Below, piece by piece: positions 1-10,837 of a stretch of 64,000 nucleotides of DNA. Source of the stretch: Tomocerus qinae (taxonomy: Eukaryota; Arthropoda; Collembola; Entomobryomorpha; Tomoceridae); contig CM034547.1 of the NCBI GenBank assembly GCA_020055645.1, positions 48,238,909 to 48,302,908 on the forward strand, given 5' to 3'. Each line of letters opens with the position of its first letter. Position 1 is the stretch's first letter. A model generated the notes under the pieces. That model was given only the letters and a program-made list of their open reading frames with translations. It searched no databases and was not told the origin of the DNA. A program made the position numbers and the translations under genes.

Positions 1-38
1 GAAGCCTTACTCGACGATGCTTCGTCCACCGAAGCCAT
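1..38 (-). CDS. Possible first codons of a gene leaving the window on the left
   Basis: Read on the minus strand, an ATG at 38 with A at -3 opens a frame of twelve complete codons (Met-Ala-Ser-Val-Asp-Glu-Ala-Ser-Ser-Ser-Lys-Ala) that reaches the window edge without a stop. Codon choice and context look like a real start, but 38 bases cannot establish a gene. No product can be assigned. Confidence 0.25.
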   Translation of the reverse strand, partial: MASVDEASSSKA

Positions 39-1477
39 ATTCTTTTTGTGACTCGGCAGAAACCAAAGGTCCAAAATTCTACAAAAATGAAAATTTATTA
101 ACAGCGTAACTACGAACTGCTACAACTTAACCACACTGTAAAGTTTTAATTTACGACTACCAATGGCAGACTGAAGACAGCAGCCGACGTGGGGTAAAAA
201 GTGATAAAAAAACAAATCTTTAATTTTAAGTTTGAATTTACCCCCAAACCATGGATTTAATTAATGATAATTAAATGCTTATGCATTCACTAATCCATAT
301 AATGGCTACTTTCAAAGATGCAACAAAAATAATGTCTCGGAGTTCAGGTGTTCATTTGGCACTATGGAGCTGAAAAACGATTTAACTATATTAAATAGAA
401 ACACAGGGATTGAGAATTGATTATAGACCGTAACTTTACTACTGTGTAATATTCTATAGAAGGTAGAATAATAAGCATATAATAAGAGTAGGATGATATG
501 ATATGGCATTCTGCATTCTAAATTCTAGGCGATTATACTGTACTATAGATTTTCTATGATAAAAAGTTATATACACCGATATGGTAGTATTCTTGGAAAA
601 ATATCGGAATTAAGTGGTGCAAATGTAGTGATAACAATTTTTTGACTGTTTCTTAAGTTCCCAAGAAGGGGGAAGCAAATGAGAGATCAGAATAGAAGTT
701 CGGCAAAATGACTATATACCCAGTTAAAAAGTATGAAGTATGATACTTACTTGTTACTTGTATTCGGAGGTAATCAATTATATCGGTGTCAGAACTCAAG
801 TAAGTTGAAAACTAAATACACGTATGTATTGATTTTTAAAAACTAGTATAGATAGTTAGGATATATTGAAATTAAGGAACTCAAACAGGAAAATAAGTAT
901 AGACCTCATTCAATATGCATTGATAGGGTCAACATGCGGCTCGACAGTTTCAATCAACATAAAGGCAAGGAGAATATCAGTTTCGTAATCCGATCAGTTT
1001 CAAGTTTCATGAATTACAGAAGTACGTAAGCATCCGCTTATGCGTGCTTTTTGTCTCATGAATTACAAAAGTACACAAGCCAAGCAACCCGCTTGCCTGC
1101 TCTTAGTCTTATACATGTGCTTATATTATATTTTGTATATTTTGTGCTGTATATTTTGTTTCTTTTAATCAGCTCACGTAGTTGTAATTGTAATGATACC
1201 ACTTGACTGTCCAGAACTAAATGAAAGCGGTAAGGACTCTGCACAACTAAATGATTTTCATACCCTGGTCCTGACTTTTAGCCATACAGATTAGGATTTA
1301 GATATTTTTTATCGTATGATGCATCGTTTGATCAATGATAACAATTGCAATAGTTCATAGATAAGATTCATTAGAATGTAGAAGATTGGTAGAATGCTAG
1401 CCTTATCGATCAAGAATTTAATCCAACATATTATACAAATTGTACATTTTATTAATATATACTTCTACTATTAACTT
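39..1477. other. Noncoding stretch, nothing recognised
   Basis: AT-rich sequence with only short chance frames. It would hold the 5' flank of the possible gene at the left edge and the 3' flank of the minus-strand gene ending at 1478. I see no repeat, RNA gene or clear promoter in it. Confidence 0.5.
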
Positions 1478-2734
1478 TCATATTTCTTTGTCGCTATCAC
1501 CATACTTAACTCTGAAATCTTTAATAGCATTCTGTACATTTGCTTCCATTTTACTAAGATAAGAATCAATGAGAGAATTTGCTTGAGGAGAGTTGAAGCT
1601 TCTGCCAAAAAGTATTCCGAGTAGCGAAGGATTTACAGGTATCGTTTGTGTCACTAGAGGAAACAACGGAGCTGTAGACGAGGCGGCAAATACTTGGTAC
1701 ACCAGCATGCATATGTATCCTCCGAAAGCCAAAAATGCTAGAATTCCTAAGGAGATTTCAAAAATCTTCTCTGCTACTGAGCGATCACCTTTGTAGAAAT
1801 AAGACTTGGCTCTACTCCATAGTCCTTGGTAGTGGTGCTCTCCTCCTGAAACATCATTCCAACCATGAAAACTATTGAAATGAGATGGACTGATTCCGTT
1901 ATCTTGGTAGTGGTAGGCATTGTTGGTGTTTGTTGTGGTCGAGTAGCCTCCTGGATTCTGAAAAGCCGAAGCCATAAACGGTTTCATTGTATAGTAGCTG
2001 GATGGAGATGGGTATCCATGATATTTTCCCTGATTTGAATTTTCGTTCATACTTTGCTGATTACTTAGGACGAAAAAACTTTGAGCTTCTTGATTCTTAT
2101 TATTTCCAGCACCCATAGAATAATCGAAGTTCTCATGTAGATCCTGTTTCTCATAGTCAACATGTCCCCGATTTGAGTTGAAACTATTCATAGGAGTGTC
2201 AAATGAATTTTTAGTTGGAGAGTTGACATGGGAAATTGTCCAACCGTATTCAGAAGACATTGCAGGATGATGCGGGAGTAATAGTGTTGGATTTCCGTTA
2301 TTGTTGTCATTTCCTGTCATATGCTCACCTTGTTGGTTTCCTCCCTGTCTTGAAGCTCCATAGTAGTTATCCAGCAATGCTGGTTTTTGTTTGGAGATAT
2401 TATTGACTGGATGCAAAATAGTAGGCTTATAATGGTAACTTGGACTTTTGATAAAAGCAGGAGAAGTTGGCGTCGGATTCCTAATTGGCTTTTGTAGCGA
2501 TGGGTAATTTTCTGTAGTACTTAATGAGTGTTGATCGGAATGTTTTGGATAAACCACCTCATGGACAATGTAAGTCACTGTTGATGTATTTTCATGCTGA
2601 GGAGACGGAGTTGCAGTAACAGGGATCCATTTTGATTGAGATTGTCCTCTTTGCATTTCATCTTGTGGAGAATTTTCTGCTTTATTTTGTCGAAACTTAT
2701 AATCCGAGAGGAATCTTGAATTTGAATAGGGATC
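1478..2734 (-). CDS. Exon 2 of an unrecognised membrane protein (Asn/Gln/Ser/Tyr-rich)
   Basis: An open frame of about 420 codons. Most of it is low-complexity sequence rich in Asn, Gln, Ser, Pro, Tyr and His. The last ~110 residues look folded: a single hydrophobic segment (ISLGILAFLAFGGYICMLVY) followed by a conserved-looking tail ending at the stop. The frame can start at its own ATG (2746). However, CCACAG just after that ATG is a good splice acceptor, which would make this exon 2 from 2734, joined in phase 0 to the minus-strand frame ending near 2867 across a 132-bp intron. Joined, the protein would be about 584 residues with a signal peptide, a long flexible ectodomain and a C-terminal membrane helix. 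I do not recognise the family. Alternative: two separate genes. Confidence 0.65.
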   Translation of the reverse strand, partial: DPYSNSRFLSDYKFRQNKAENSPQDEMQRGQSQSKWIPVTATPSPQHENTSTVTYIVHEVVYPKHSDQHSLSTTENYPSLQKPIRNPTPTSPAFIKSPSYHYKPTILHPVNNISKQKPALLDNYYGASRQGGNQQGEHMTGNDNNNGNPTLLLPHHPAMSSEYGWTISHVNSPTKNSFDTPMNSFNSNRGHVDYEKQDLHENFDYSMGAGNNKNQEAQSFFVLSNQQSMNENSNQGKYHGYPSPSSYYTMKPFMASAFQNPGGYSTTTNTNNAYHYQDNGISPSHFNSFHGWNDVSGGEHHYQGLWSRAKSYFYKGDRSVAEKIFEISLGILAFLAFGGYICMLVYQVFAASSTAPLFPLVTQTIPVNPSLLGILFGRSFNSPQANSLIDSYLSKMEANVQNAIKDFRVKYGDSDKEI

Positions 2735-2860
2735 CTGTGGATTCATGAAAATTTGTTCATGATAATAACCTCAAATATTGCATAATATAATACCTAAATA
2801 ATAATATTATGTACATACATCTGAATATACATCCAAAACTAGTTTTTAATTAGATTTGTG

Positions 2861-3364
2861 TCAAACCTTATTGTTCAGCAATGCTGTATTATTTAAAATA
2901 AAAGATCTGGAAAAATTCCTGGAAGAAATCAACGGTTTAGCTTCTGAGTCTAAGCTCTCAATGTGCTCCAAGTTTTCAAATCTTCCTTTTCGTTTTCTTT
3001 CTCTGGCCAGTTTGATCAAAAAATTTTGGGCACTTTCTATATCCCTGCTCGCTAAAGTCCGTAATTTTCTTAGCATTTCAATGGGCAGAGTCCTTAGAAA
3101 TCCTTTCAATTCTTTATCTTTCAGGAGATACACAACATTTTTCGTGGAAGATTCAGGATTCGTCTTATCAACTAAACTCATTTTTAATTTATGGTCCATG
3201 ATATTTTCTTCTGAATCTTTCTCCATTTCTCTAATTTGTACCGCACTAACAAAATTCGTTTTCACATCACCATTATGCTCTGGTAACAAACTGACAGGGG
3301 GAACAAATGGACACAAAAACAGCGTTATTGTCACCAAATGAGAAAACCCATTTAGGAGTTTCAT
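2861..3364 (-). CDS. Exon 1: signal-peptide-bearing N-terminus of the same unrecognised protein
   Basis: I chose the ATG at 3364 because it sits in a CACC-ATG context and opens directly into a signal peptide: MKLLNG, then a hydrophobic run ending near VPPVS. The frame continues upstream to 3412 only through a GTG. The mature part (~140 residues) is rich in charged residues and resembles a Leu/Arg/Lys helical segment (residues ~80-130). The frame ends in Asn-Lys-Val-stop. The bases AAG|GTTTGA at that point may be a weak splice donor after 2867, leading in frame to the acceptor at 2734. If the splice is not used, this is a separate 167-residue secreted protein. Function unknown. Confidence 0.6.
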   Translation of the reverse strand: MKLLNGFSHLVTITLFLCPFVPPVSLLPEHNGDVKTNFVSAVQIREMEKDSEENIMDHKLKMSLVDKTNPESSTKNVVYLLKDKELKGFLRTLPIEMLRKLRTLASRDIESAQNFLIKLARERKRKGRFENLEHIESLDSEAKPLISSRNFSRSFILNNTALLNNKV

Positions 3365-5097
3365 GGTGAGACAGCTGATTGAACAAACTAAACTAAGTTT
3401 ATGAACGATCACATCTTACAACGTTTCAATTCAAATTATGTAATGAAGGTAACAGTTTGAATCCGCAACAAAATGTATATACATAACCGATAAACTAAAT
3501 TATGGATAGAAATGACAACATTTTGGCAAGATACAAATACAACTTAGTACTCAACTTACTTAACAAAATACGGGACATGCTGGGAATAGCCGCACATTTT
3601 TCTGCAAGCCACGACGAATTTGTCTTCATGTTTTCATGCTCTGTACATACCCATGATCATGAGTAATTATGACGGTCTTGATTTGTAAGAAGGCACACAC
3701 TAATTGAATGCTGTTGTCAATTTACAGATATTATACTCATGCTTATTTACTGAGAGGCAATCCCATTTCTATAAAAGTTACATGCAAAAATGTCAAATTA
3801 CATGCATGTACCCATCTGTATGACGCAATGCGTAATTATCTCATATCTGGTCAGTATAGATGTGAAACTGTGCAAAACTTAGTACTAAAGAAGGACTAAT
3901 TTCATGCTAGATAGTACAAAATATATGCACGTGTTTTCAGAACTGGTAAATACATACTTGGAAACTCACAGAACTGTATAACCTTACATTGGAATGAGGA
4001 ATTGTTGGTATGAAACTGTTTTCGTTTTATGGAAGGGAGAGCATTATGGGTTTAGACTTTAGACGATACAGCATTTAAATTGTATGATTTGGTTTTACAC
4101 ACTACATACATTGTATTGAATGATTATGTGGAGATTTCCAAACGATACATTTCTCATGTATAGGGTCCTTTGATCAATTTGCGAATTTTACTGCAAGTAA
4201 TTTAATTGACAATAGTTATAATGCCTCTTTTTACCTGGAGGTATTAGCAATACCAGAATTCTGAATCTGCGGGACCATAATTATTTCAATCATTCACTTT
4301 TATTGTGTGCCATACATATAAATATCATTATTCACTATATTATTGAATTCTGAGCCTTGTAAACCGGCATGCATTTATTTTCACTAAGCGTTAAGATCGT
4401 GTCGTAGGCCTAATCAATTAATTGATATAAAATAAATGCTTGTTGTAACAATTTACAATGTAGACATTACAACGGTAATGGGAATAAAAAATTACAAATG
4501 GTTTTGCTTACCAATCTCAAGTTCATGTTCTTATTTTAAAGGTTAAAATGAATAAGAACAATTTTATTCCCTTATAATGAATTCAAAGGAGAACTCATAA
4601 TTACTGCATTATTGCGCTGTACTAACCAAAACCAATCCAGTGCTACGTAAATCCAACTTGCAAACGTTTGATAATATTCAGTAGATAGTGACGTAAAGTA
4701 ACGTTGTGTTTACATGCTATCTTTCTGCTGCGTGGAAAACCTGCTTAATTATTCAAGGACCTTTCCTACGTAGCAAACTACATGATGAAGTACAATTTTC
4801 AACGTTACTTGCAGCTCTATTGTATTACAATGAGTAAAACGTTAGCACTAATGGCACATGGCATTGTACAGTACAGTTCATAACTAAAAACAGCTGTAGT
4901 CTGCATGCATTCCCAGGATCATCGTTGAATTGGCAAGTTTCTTATTGTATTCTGGATCAGCAAATTCTCAATATTGAATTTTAGTAATTTCAATTTAAGA
5001 AAACAAGTTTGTTGTATTTTTACCAGGCTAATTTTTCTGAGTTGTTCTGTCGATAAGTATTCTAATATCGTAAATCATAGAGAAACAAGCAAATAAC
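3365..5097. other. Intergenic region between divergent genes
   Basis: About 1.7 kb of AT-rich sequence between the minus-strand gene starting at 3364 and the helicase starting at 5152. It should contain both promoters. A stretch near 4645-4680 resembles one near 15025-15060 upstream of the minus-strand gene at 14690. No gene is seen. Confidence 0.5.
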
Positions 5098-5105
5098 TAT
5101 ATAAA
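5098..5105 (+). promoter_or_regulatory. TATA-like box upstream of the helicase gene
   Basis: TATATAAA lies 47 bases before the ATG at 5152, a plausible core-promoter position if the 5' UTR is very short. In such AT-rich sequence the match could be chance. Confidence 0.35.
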
Positions 5106-5151
5106 CTGAATAAAATAAGATCACATCGCACTCCTTTGTACACACGGAGAT

Positions 5152-8133
5152 ATGGATCTGGAAAATTGCGGTCAAGGAAAAATCCATAGGAGAAGAAGAA
5201 ATGCTCTTAAATCAAGAGTTCCATCTCGGCGGCCGAGGTCTAGGTCATCCAATTCCAGGTCTCGGTCCAGGAGCCAGGAAAAGAGCCATGAAATTGTCAA
5301 CTATCAAAAAGAAAGGGCGTCTCGTCATGAAAACTGTAAAGAGGAAATGCGAACAGACAGTTTGAAAACAGATTCACTTTCAGGACAATGTCTCAATCGA
5401 CGAGATTGGGACAGAAAGAATCGCGACGAAAAGGTTAGAGAAATTATTGATAAAGATAAATTGAACATAATAGTAACTGAGTCTGGGTTTGATAGTAAAC
5501 TGGATAAGGACACATTTCAAAAGAAATTGGAAATGCAGAAAAGGAGAGAACGATTAGAAAAATGGAAAGCTGTTCATCGTAAGGCTGAAAATGAGATGAA
5601 AGCTGGGTACAAATTGTCTAAAATGGCATTGCAGGATGAGAAGGAATGGACGAATATGGACTGTGATGAAGACGATGGTGTGGTAGACAAAAAAGCAGGA
5701 ATTCTGGGTAAATCAGATAAAGAATTGCCAAAAAACACTGAAATCAATTTTGAGGATAACAATAATATTCAAGATGTTAGTTCAACTAGTACCTTACGTG
5801 TACAGGGGTTGGATGAAAATGACGAAGAAGACTCTTTAGATGTCTTTATGCTTGGATTACTAGAGGAAATCAAAAATGTTAATCACAGAGAAGAAAGCCA
5901 AACCGACTCCAAAACGGGCGTATCCAACAAATTGGAGAAAAGAGGGGAAATAGTAGAACAAGATATGGATGGTCTTGAATATTCATCAGAGGAGGAGGAG
6001 GAGGATTATTTTGCATCTCTGTCCAATATGAGGTGCAGCAATGCAGGAAAGAAGAACCTTGTCAAAATTGATCACACTGCAGTAGCATATGCTCCTTTTC
6101 GAAAAAACTTTTACATAGAAGTGCCAGAATTGGCCCGGATGAGCCAAGAATTAGTAGCAGGCTTGAGATGTGAGCTTGAGGGAATTCGAGTCAAAGGCCC
6201 CGGTTGCCCTAAACCAATAAACGTATGGGCTCACGCTGGCATTTCGAAAAGGGAATTGGAAGTTCTGAAAAAACTTGGATGTGAGAAACCAACACCTATA
6301 CAATGTCAAGCTATTCCAGCAATTATGTCCGGACGCGACTTGATTGGAATTGCCAAAACGGGTTCTGGAAAAACATTAGCATTTTTGTTACCAATGTTCC
6401 GACACATTTTAGATCAGCCTCAATTAGAAGAGGGAGATGGCCCAATTGCAGTTTTATTGGCTCCCACAAGAGAGTTGTGTATGCAAATCGGCAAAGACGC
6501 GAAAAGGTTTTGCAAATATCTGAATCTAAGAGTTGTTTGTGTGTATGGAGGAACTGGAATTTCGGAACAAATTGGAGAGTTGAAGAGAGGAGCAGAAATT
6601 GTTGTTTGCACCCCAGGAAGAATGATTGATATGCTGGCTGCCAATTCCGGGAGAGTTACTAATTTGCGTCGTTGCACATACATTGTGCTTGATGAAGCGG
6701 ATAGAATGTTCGATATGGGATTCGAACCCCAGGTGATGAGAATTGTTGACAACATAAGACCCGACAGACAAACCGTGATGTTTTCTGCTACATTTCCTAG
6801 ACAAATGGAAGCCTTGGCTCGGAGAATACTGAATATGCCAATTGAAGTTCAAGTGGGAGGGCGGTCGGTAGTTTGCAAAGAAGTGGCGCAACATGTTATA
6901 GTTCTTGAAGAGGAAACAAAATTCTTTAAGTTGCTAGAATTATTAGGAATTTATCAAGGACAAGGGAGTATAATAGTATTTGTGGACAAGCAAGAAAATG
7001 CCGATCTACTTTTAAAAAACTTGATGAAAGCTGGATACCCTTGTTTGTCTCTTCATGGGGGTATTGATCAGTATGATAGAGATTCTACTATTACCGATTT
7101 TAAATCGGGGAAGACCAAATTACTTGTAGCAACAAGTGTCGCTGCGAGAGGACTCGATATCAAGCATTTGATTCTCGTTGTTAACTATGATTGCCCTAAT
7201 CATTACGAAGATTATGTCCATCGTTGTGGACGAACTGGAAGAGCTGGTAACAAAGGCTTTGCTTATACTTTTATCACCCAGGAGCAAGACAAATATTCTA
7301 GAGATATTAAAAAAGCATTGGAGCTTTCTGGAACCAAGGTCCCTGAAGAACTCACCCAGTTATGTGATTTGTACCGAGCAAAGCAAGAGTCGAATGGCAA
7401 GAAAGTTAAATCAGGCGGAGGATTTAGTGGAAAAGGCTATAAATTCACTGATGCAGAAGCAGAGTTGGCAAACGAGAAGAAAAAATTCCAAAAAAATGCC
7501 TTAGGGCTACAGGATTCTGATGACGAAAATATCGAAAACAATATGGAACAGCTAATTGATAAAATGATTGCTGAAAAAACAGTTAGTTGCTCGGAGGTCC
7601 CTGCTGTCGTTCGTACTAAACGCTCTTCCGCAGGTGAATCAGCTAAAAATAATCTTTTGCCCCATTTTATGGTGAAAGGGAATCTAATGAAAACAACTAA
7701 CACAAATGCTGCAGAGGCTGTACTGGAAGGAGATATTATGACATCAAAACCTTGGATTGCTGCGAAGAAAGTCGCTGAGCAGGTTGCTGCAAAATTGAAT
7801 AGGAGGTTAAATCACAAACCCTCGGGAACTAAAAAGGTAACTTTCTCGACTTGCAATCCAACTTGGCATCAAAAATACCAAGAAGAGTTAGAAATCAACG
7901 ATTTTCCACAACAAGCAAGGTGGAGAATAATATCTAAAGGAACCATAGTCGAAATTGCTGATTATTCAGAAGCAGACATCCGAGTTAGAGGAACTTATGG
8001 AGGGGTGGGGACTTTCAGCGTATATTACTCAGAGCAATGGACTAAACGTACAGGCATGCGGTTTTCTATTTCAGAATTTACAAAGATTTTTAAGACGAGC
8101 ATGAAAGCCCAATTTTCAAAAATCATTTTTTAA
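5152..8133 (+). CDS. DDX46: DDX46/Prp5-type DEAD-box RNA helicase, C-terminus replaced by transposon sequence
   Basis: Prp5/DDX46 is an ATP-dependent helicase that remodels the U2 snRNP during branch-site recognition in the nucleus. The ORF shows an RS-rich N-terminus (residues ~14-45), a DPLD-like motif with Ser at the second position (DSLD, 227-230), an acidic EEEEED run, and a full helicase core. The core has a Q motif (EKPTPIQCQAIP), Walker A AKTGSGKT (401-408), PTREL, TPGR, DEAD (514-517), SAT (545-547), RGLDI and HRCGRTGR (from 690). Homology to DDX46 holds to about residue 949 (7998). There a 4.3 kb transposon interrupts the codon run, so the ORF ends with 44 transposon-derived residues. 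The missing C-terminal ~63 codons lie intact at 12303-12495. The coding part has no introns, although the family is usually multi-exon, so this may be a retrocopy. The helicase core itself is unbroken. Confidence 0.9.
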   Translation: MDLENCGQGKIHRRRRNALKSRVPSRRPRSRSSNSRSRSRSQEKSHEIVNYQKERASRHENCKEEMRTDSLKTDSLSGQCLNRRDWDRKNRDEKVREIIDKDKLNIIVTESGFDSKLDKDTFQKKLEMQKRRERLEKWKAVHRKAENEMKAGYKLSKMALQDEKEWTNMDCDEDDGVVDKKAGILGKSDKELPKNTEINFEDNNNIQDVSSTSTLRVQGLDENDEEDSLDVFMLGLLEEIKNVNHREESQTDSKTGVSNKLEKRGEIVEQDMDGLEYSSEEEEEDYFASLSNMRCSNAGKKNLVKIDHTAVAYAPFRKNFYIEVPELARMSQELVAGLRCELEGIRVKGPGCPKPINVWAHAGISKRELEVLKKLGCEKPTPIQCQAIPAIMSGRDLIGIAKTGSGKTLAFLLPMFRHILDQPQLEEGDGPIAVLLAPTRELCMQIGKDAKRFCKYLNLRVVCVYGGTGISEQIGELKRGAEIVVCTPGRMIDMLAANSGRVTNLRRCTYIVLDEADRMFDMGFEPQVMRIVDNIRPDRQTVMFSATFPRQMEALARRILNMPIEVQVGGRSVVCKEVAQHVIVLEEETKFFKLLELLGIYQGQGSIIVFVDKQENADLLLKNLMKAGYPCLSLHGGIDQYDRDSTITDFKSGKTKLLVATSVAARGLDIKHLILVVNYDCPNHYEDYVHRCGRTGRAGNKGFAYTFITQEQDKYSRDIKKALELSGTKVPEELTQLCDLYRAKQESNGKKVKSGGGFSGKGYKFTDAEAELANEKKKFQKNALGLQDSDDENIENNMEQLIDKMIAEKTVSCSEVPAVVRTKRSSAGESAKNNLLPHFMVKGNLMKTTNTNAAEAVLEGDIMTSKPWIAAKKVAEQVAAKLNRRLNHKPSGTKKVTFSTCNPTWHQKYQEELEINDFPQQARWRIISKGTIVEIADYSEADIRVRGTYGGVGTFSVYYSEQWTKRTGMRFSISEFTKIFKTSMKAQFSKIIF

Positions 8134-8659
8134 GTCATCGAAAATTCAATTTGAAAATTTTGATTTTGAGTGGGGAAATACATGTAAGAAATATATTTTG
8201 AATTTTTGTTCACATTTGCAGACACAAATTCAAAAAAAGGTGCCTCATGCTCTCCCTCATTTTTTCCCCTCTTTTTTATGGCATTTTTGTTATATTTTTA
8301 CGTTTTTCCAAAATCTTGAAATCATTTTTTAAAGATTTTACATGCAAAATTTTGCCTAAGAACTGCGACAAAAATTGCGGGAGGACAGCACGGAGTATTC
8401 ATAAATAATGGTGGAAATACAACCAACAAACACAATTGTACAATTGTTGATTGTGCATTCCTTTAGAATTACGAAATGTTATTTCTGACAGTTTCCTATC
8501 AGTTTTAATTTTTTAATCATTTAACCCTAAAATTCTTGACCTCGCCCCTCATCAAACTCTACATCTGAAAAGGATAAATTGAGGTGGTAAGTATAAGAGA
8601 ACTAATTCGAGGTGACATATTAATTATATAAATTACTAGCAGCATCAAATTTTGCAATT

Positions 8660-9190
8660 ATATTTTCATGTTTCAGCAGTAACTATCACCGTGGTCAACC
8701 AGATTTAGAAGCCAGACTCGACTAGGAGTCCAAACCTTCGAAAATATCATTCTGTTTGATCTTGAAATCCTCGTCAGCTGATACGGGTAAAAAATTGCGA
8801 ATTAAGATTAATTTCTTATTGCAAATTAGTAGTTTCGAAATCATCATTTTTATAAACTACATCTTGGAGTATTATAACTAGTTTTTTTGTATTTCAACAG
8901 TAATTGTCACCGACTGTGTTTAGTTGCATGAATTGACTGGGAATCCAATAAGATCATTGTTTGCAATCCTCAAAACGTCGTAGAGCATACATAGCAATTC
9001 GGGTAAACAGAATAGTTTATTATTGCATATTACTAGATACGATATTCCTATTTTTAAAACGTGAAGCATGAATAGTGTAACTTATTATTCATATTTCAGC
9101 AGTGTCACCGTGGTCAACTAGAGTAAGAAGCCAGACTCGACAAGACATCAACGTATAGATCAAAATATACAATCCTCATTTAATTGGCAA
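8660..9190 (+). repeat. Three tandem exon-like cassettes within the transposon
   Basis: Three diverged copies begin at about 8671, 8892 and 9094. Each starts with a TTTCAGCAG or TTTCAACAG acceptor-like sequence followed by a TCACCG block. Copies 1 and 3 share GTGGTCAAC and AGCCAGACTCGAC. The first two end in GGGTAAA-type donors roughly 105 bases later. They carry stops in the frames I read, so they look like duplicated noncoding leader exons of the transposase transcript. Confidence 0.5.
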
Positions 9191-9295
9191 TATTATTGTA
9201 TACAAGACAGTCAGACAAGAAGTATTGTGATACTCGTACAAACGTTTGAGTGGGATACCCAAACGGCTACACCCCGGTAGACGATTTTTTGCACG

Positions 9296-10204
9296 ATGGG
9301 TGAAAAATGCGGACATAGACCAATCAAGACTAGAATTAAAAACTTTAAGCCAAAAAAGCTTATTCCTGTTGTGCTAGAAAATCAAAGCAAAAAAGAGAAC
9401 GAAATTTGGGACATTAATGGAAGAAGAATGGTTTCAGTCGAATCATTACAAATACTAATCCAAGAAACACAAAAGAATGTGAAATTTTGCCTCAAAAGTG
9501 ATTAAAATTTTTTTTAAAGAGATGGATTGGACTGCGTCGCAGATTTCACATTGCATGTGGCCACTGCGGTCGGCAGTTTACAGTCTTGATGGACTCTCAA
9601 AACAATTCCTTACCAATCAATACTGCCGCAGTTTGGGGAACAATGGAATCTGGTGGGGGCTATGATTCTCTTTTCGATTTACTAAAAATAATGGATATCC
9701 CTCCAATTAATTTTAAATTATACAAATCAAATGAATATAAAATACATGAATACCAAGAACTATCTTTGATTCAAAATTTAAAAGAAAATGGCAAGGAAGA
9801 ACTACGATTAGCCCTAGAAGATGAAAAAACTTTACTATGATGGTATTCCATGTATAGCAATAAGTTGTGACGGTAGTTAGGGAAAGCTATCGTACGGAGA
9901 CTCATACAAATCTCTTTCTGGTTGTGCGGTTATCATCGGAGTACGAACTGGTAAACTGTTGCACATCGACATTCGAAATAAATGCTGCTACACTTGTTTA
10001 GTTCATCCTGATTCTCCGCACAAATGTTTTAAAAACTATAACGGAACAAGCACTTCAATAGAAACAGATGTAATTGTCGAAGGATTTCTCAAAAGTGAAG
10101 AAATGCATGGGATGTATTACTCACAAATGATAGCAGACCAAGATTCGAGTCTTTTTGTTAATGTACAAGAATCCATGAAAACTAAATTTGGATTAAATGA
10201 ATGA
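9296..10204 (+). pseudogene. Decayed Mutator-like transposase
   Basis: Three broken frames (9296-9505, ~9520-9840, ~9845-10204) together resemble the arthropod Mutator-like transposase domain family (recognised from memory). The order seen is an N-terminal NGRRMVSVESLQ segment, a Cys-rich ACGHCGRQF, INTAAVWGTMESGGGYDSLFD and IPCIAISCDG. Then come VIIGVRTGKLLHIDIRNK, a Cys cluster (CCYTC...HKCF), TSIETDVIVEGF and MHGMYYSQMIADQDSSLF. Breaks: a frame change near the T-run at 9513-9520, another just after 9837, and an in-frame TAG right after CDGS. The C-terminal end after 10204 is not found. The element should therefore not mobilise itself. Confidence 0.8.
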
Positions 10205-10837
10205 CTGAATGACAATTTAATTAATGGAAAAATTATATGGTAAATTGCAATAATGTGTAATGTTATTTGGATGTAGAAATGAATGCAATTACTTTATAGA
10301 CTATATAATTTTTTGAGTGTAGGATAGAAATTCAAAAATTTTACAGCTCACGAGTGGGATTTGTAATGGTAATTACCCCGGAGTGACAATTTAATTGATT
10401 CAAAATTTATAATTACTACATTTTTACATTATTTCAAAGTGCATGATAATAATATGTAATGTTATTGGGTAGCAATCCTAATATGGTGTAAATAATCAAT
10501 TCATTTTAATTATAATATAATGTTTTATTGTTTAATCATGTGTCATCCAATAGCCAATGTTATCATAAAAATACTTACTCCCACTCGTCATCATTTACAT
10601 TACTTTGAGTCGCTGATCCCCCAAAGTCCCACTTATCATCATCAAAAAGTTTTGAATTTGCATTACCAAAAATACCCTAATGCTCTAGCAGATGAGAACG
10701 ATATTTTTTTCGGCTTTGCATACCCACAGGTACATTTTTCCCATTTTAGATGTTCCTTTTTCTTTTTCATCGGCAGATCGCTCTTCGTCAAATTCAGGAC
10801 AGCGAAAACTTTGTAGACTTGGGTGGATTTTCAAAAA
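10205..10837. other. Transposon interior between the convergent pseudogenes, no gene assigned
   Basis: AT-rich sequence between the end of the plus-strand transposase remnant and the 3' end of the minus-strand exonuclease remnant. A 98-codon frame at 10520-10816 has no recognisable motif and is treated as chance. Confidence 0.5.

Noticed and set aside
10520..10816. 98-codon plus-strand ORF inside the 4.3 kb transposon
   Set aside because: No motif, lies between two decayed genes, AT-rich chance frame.
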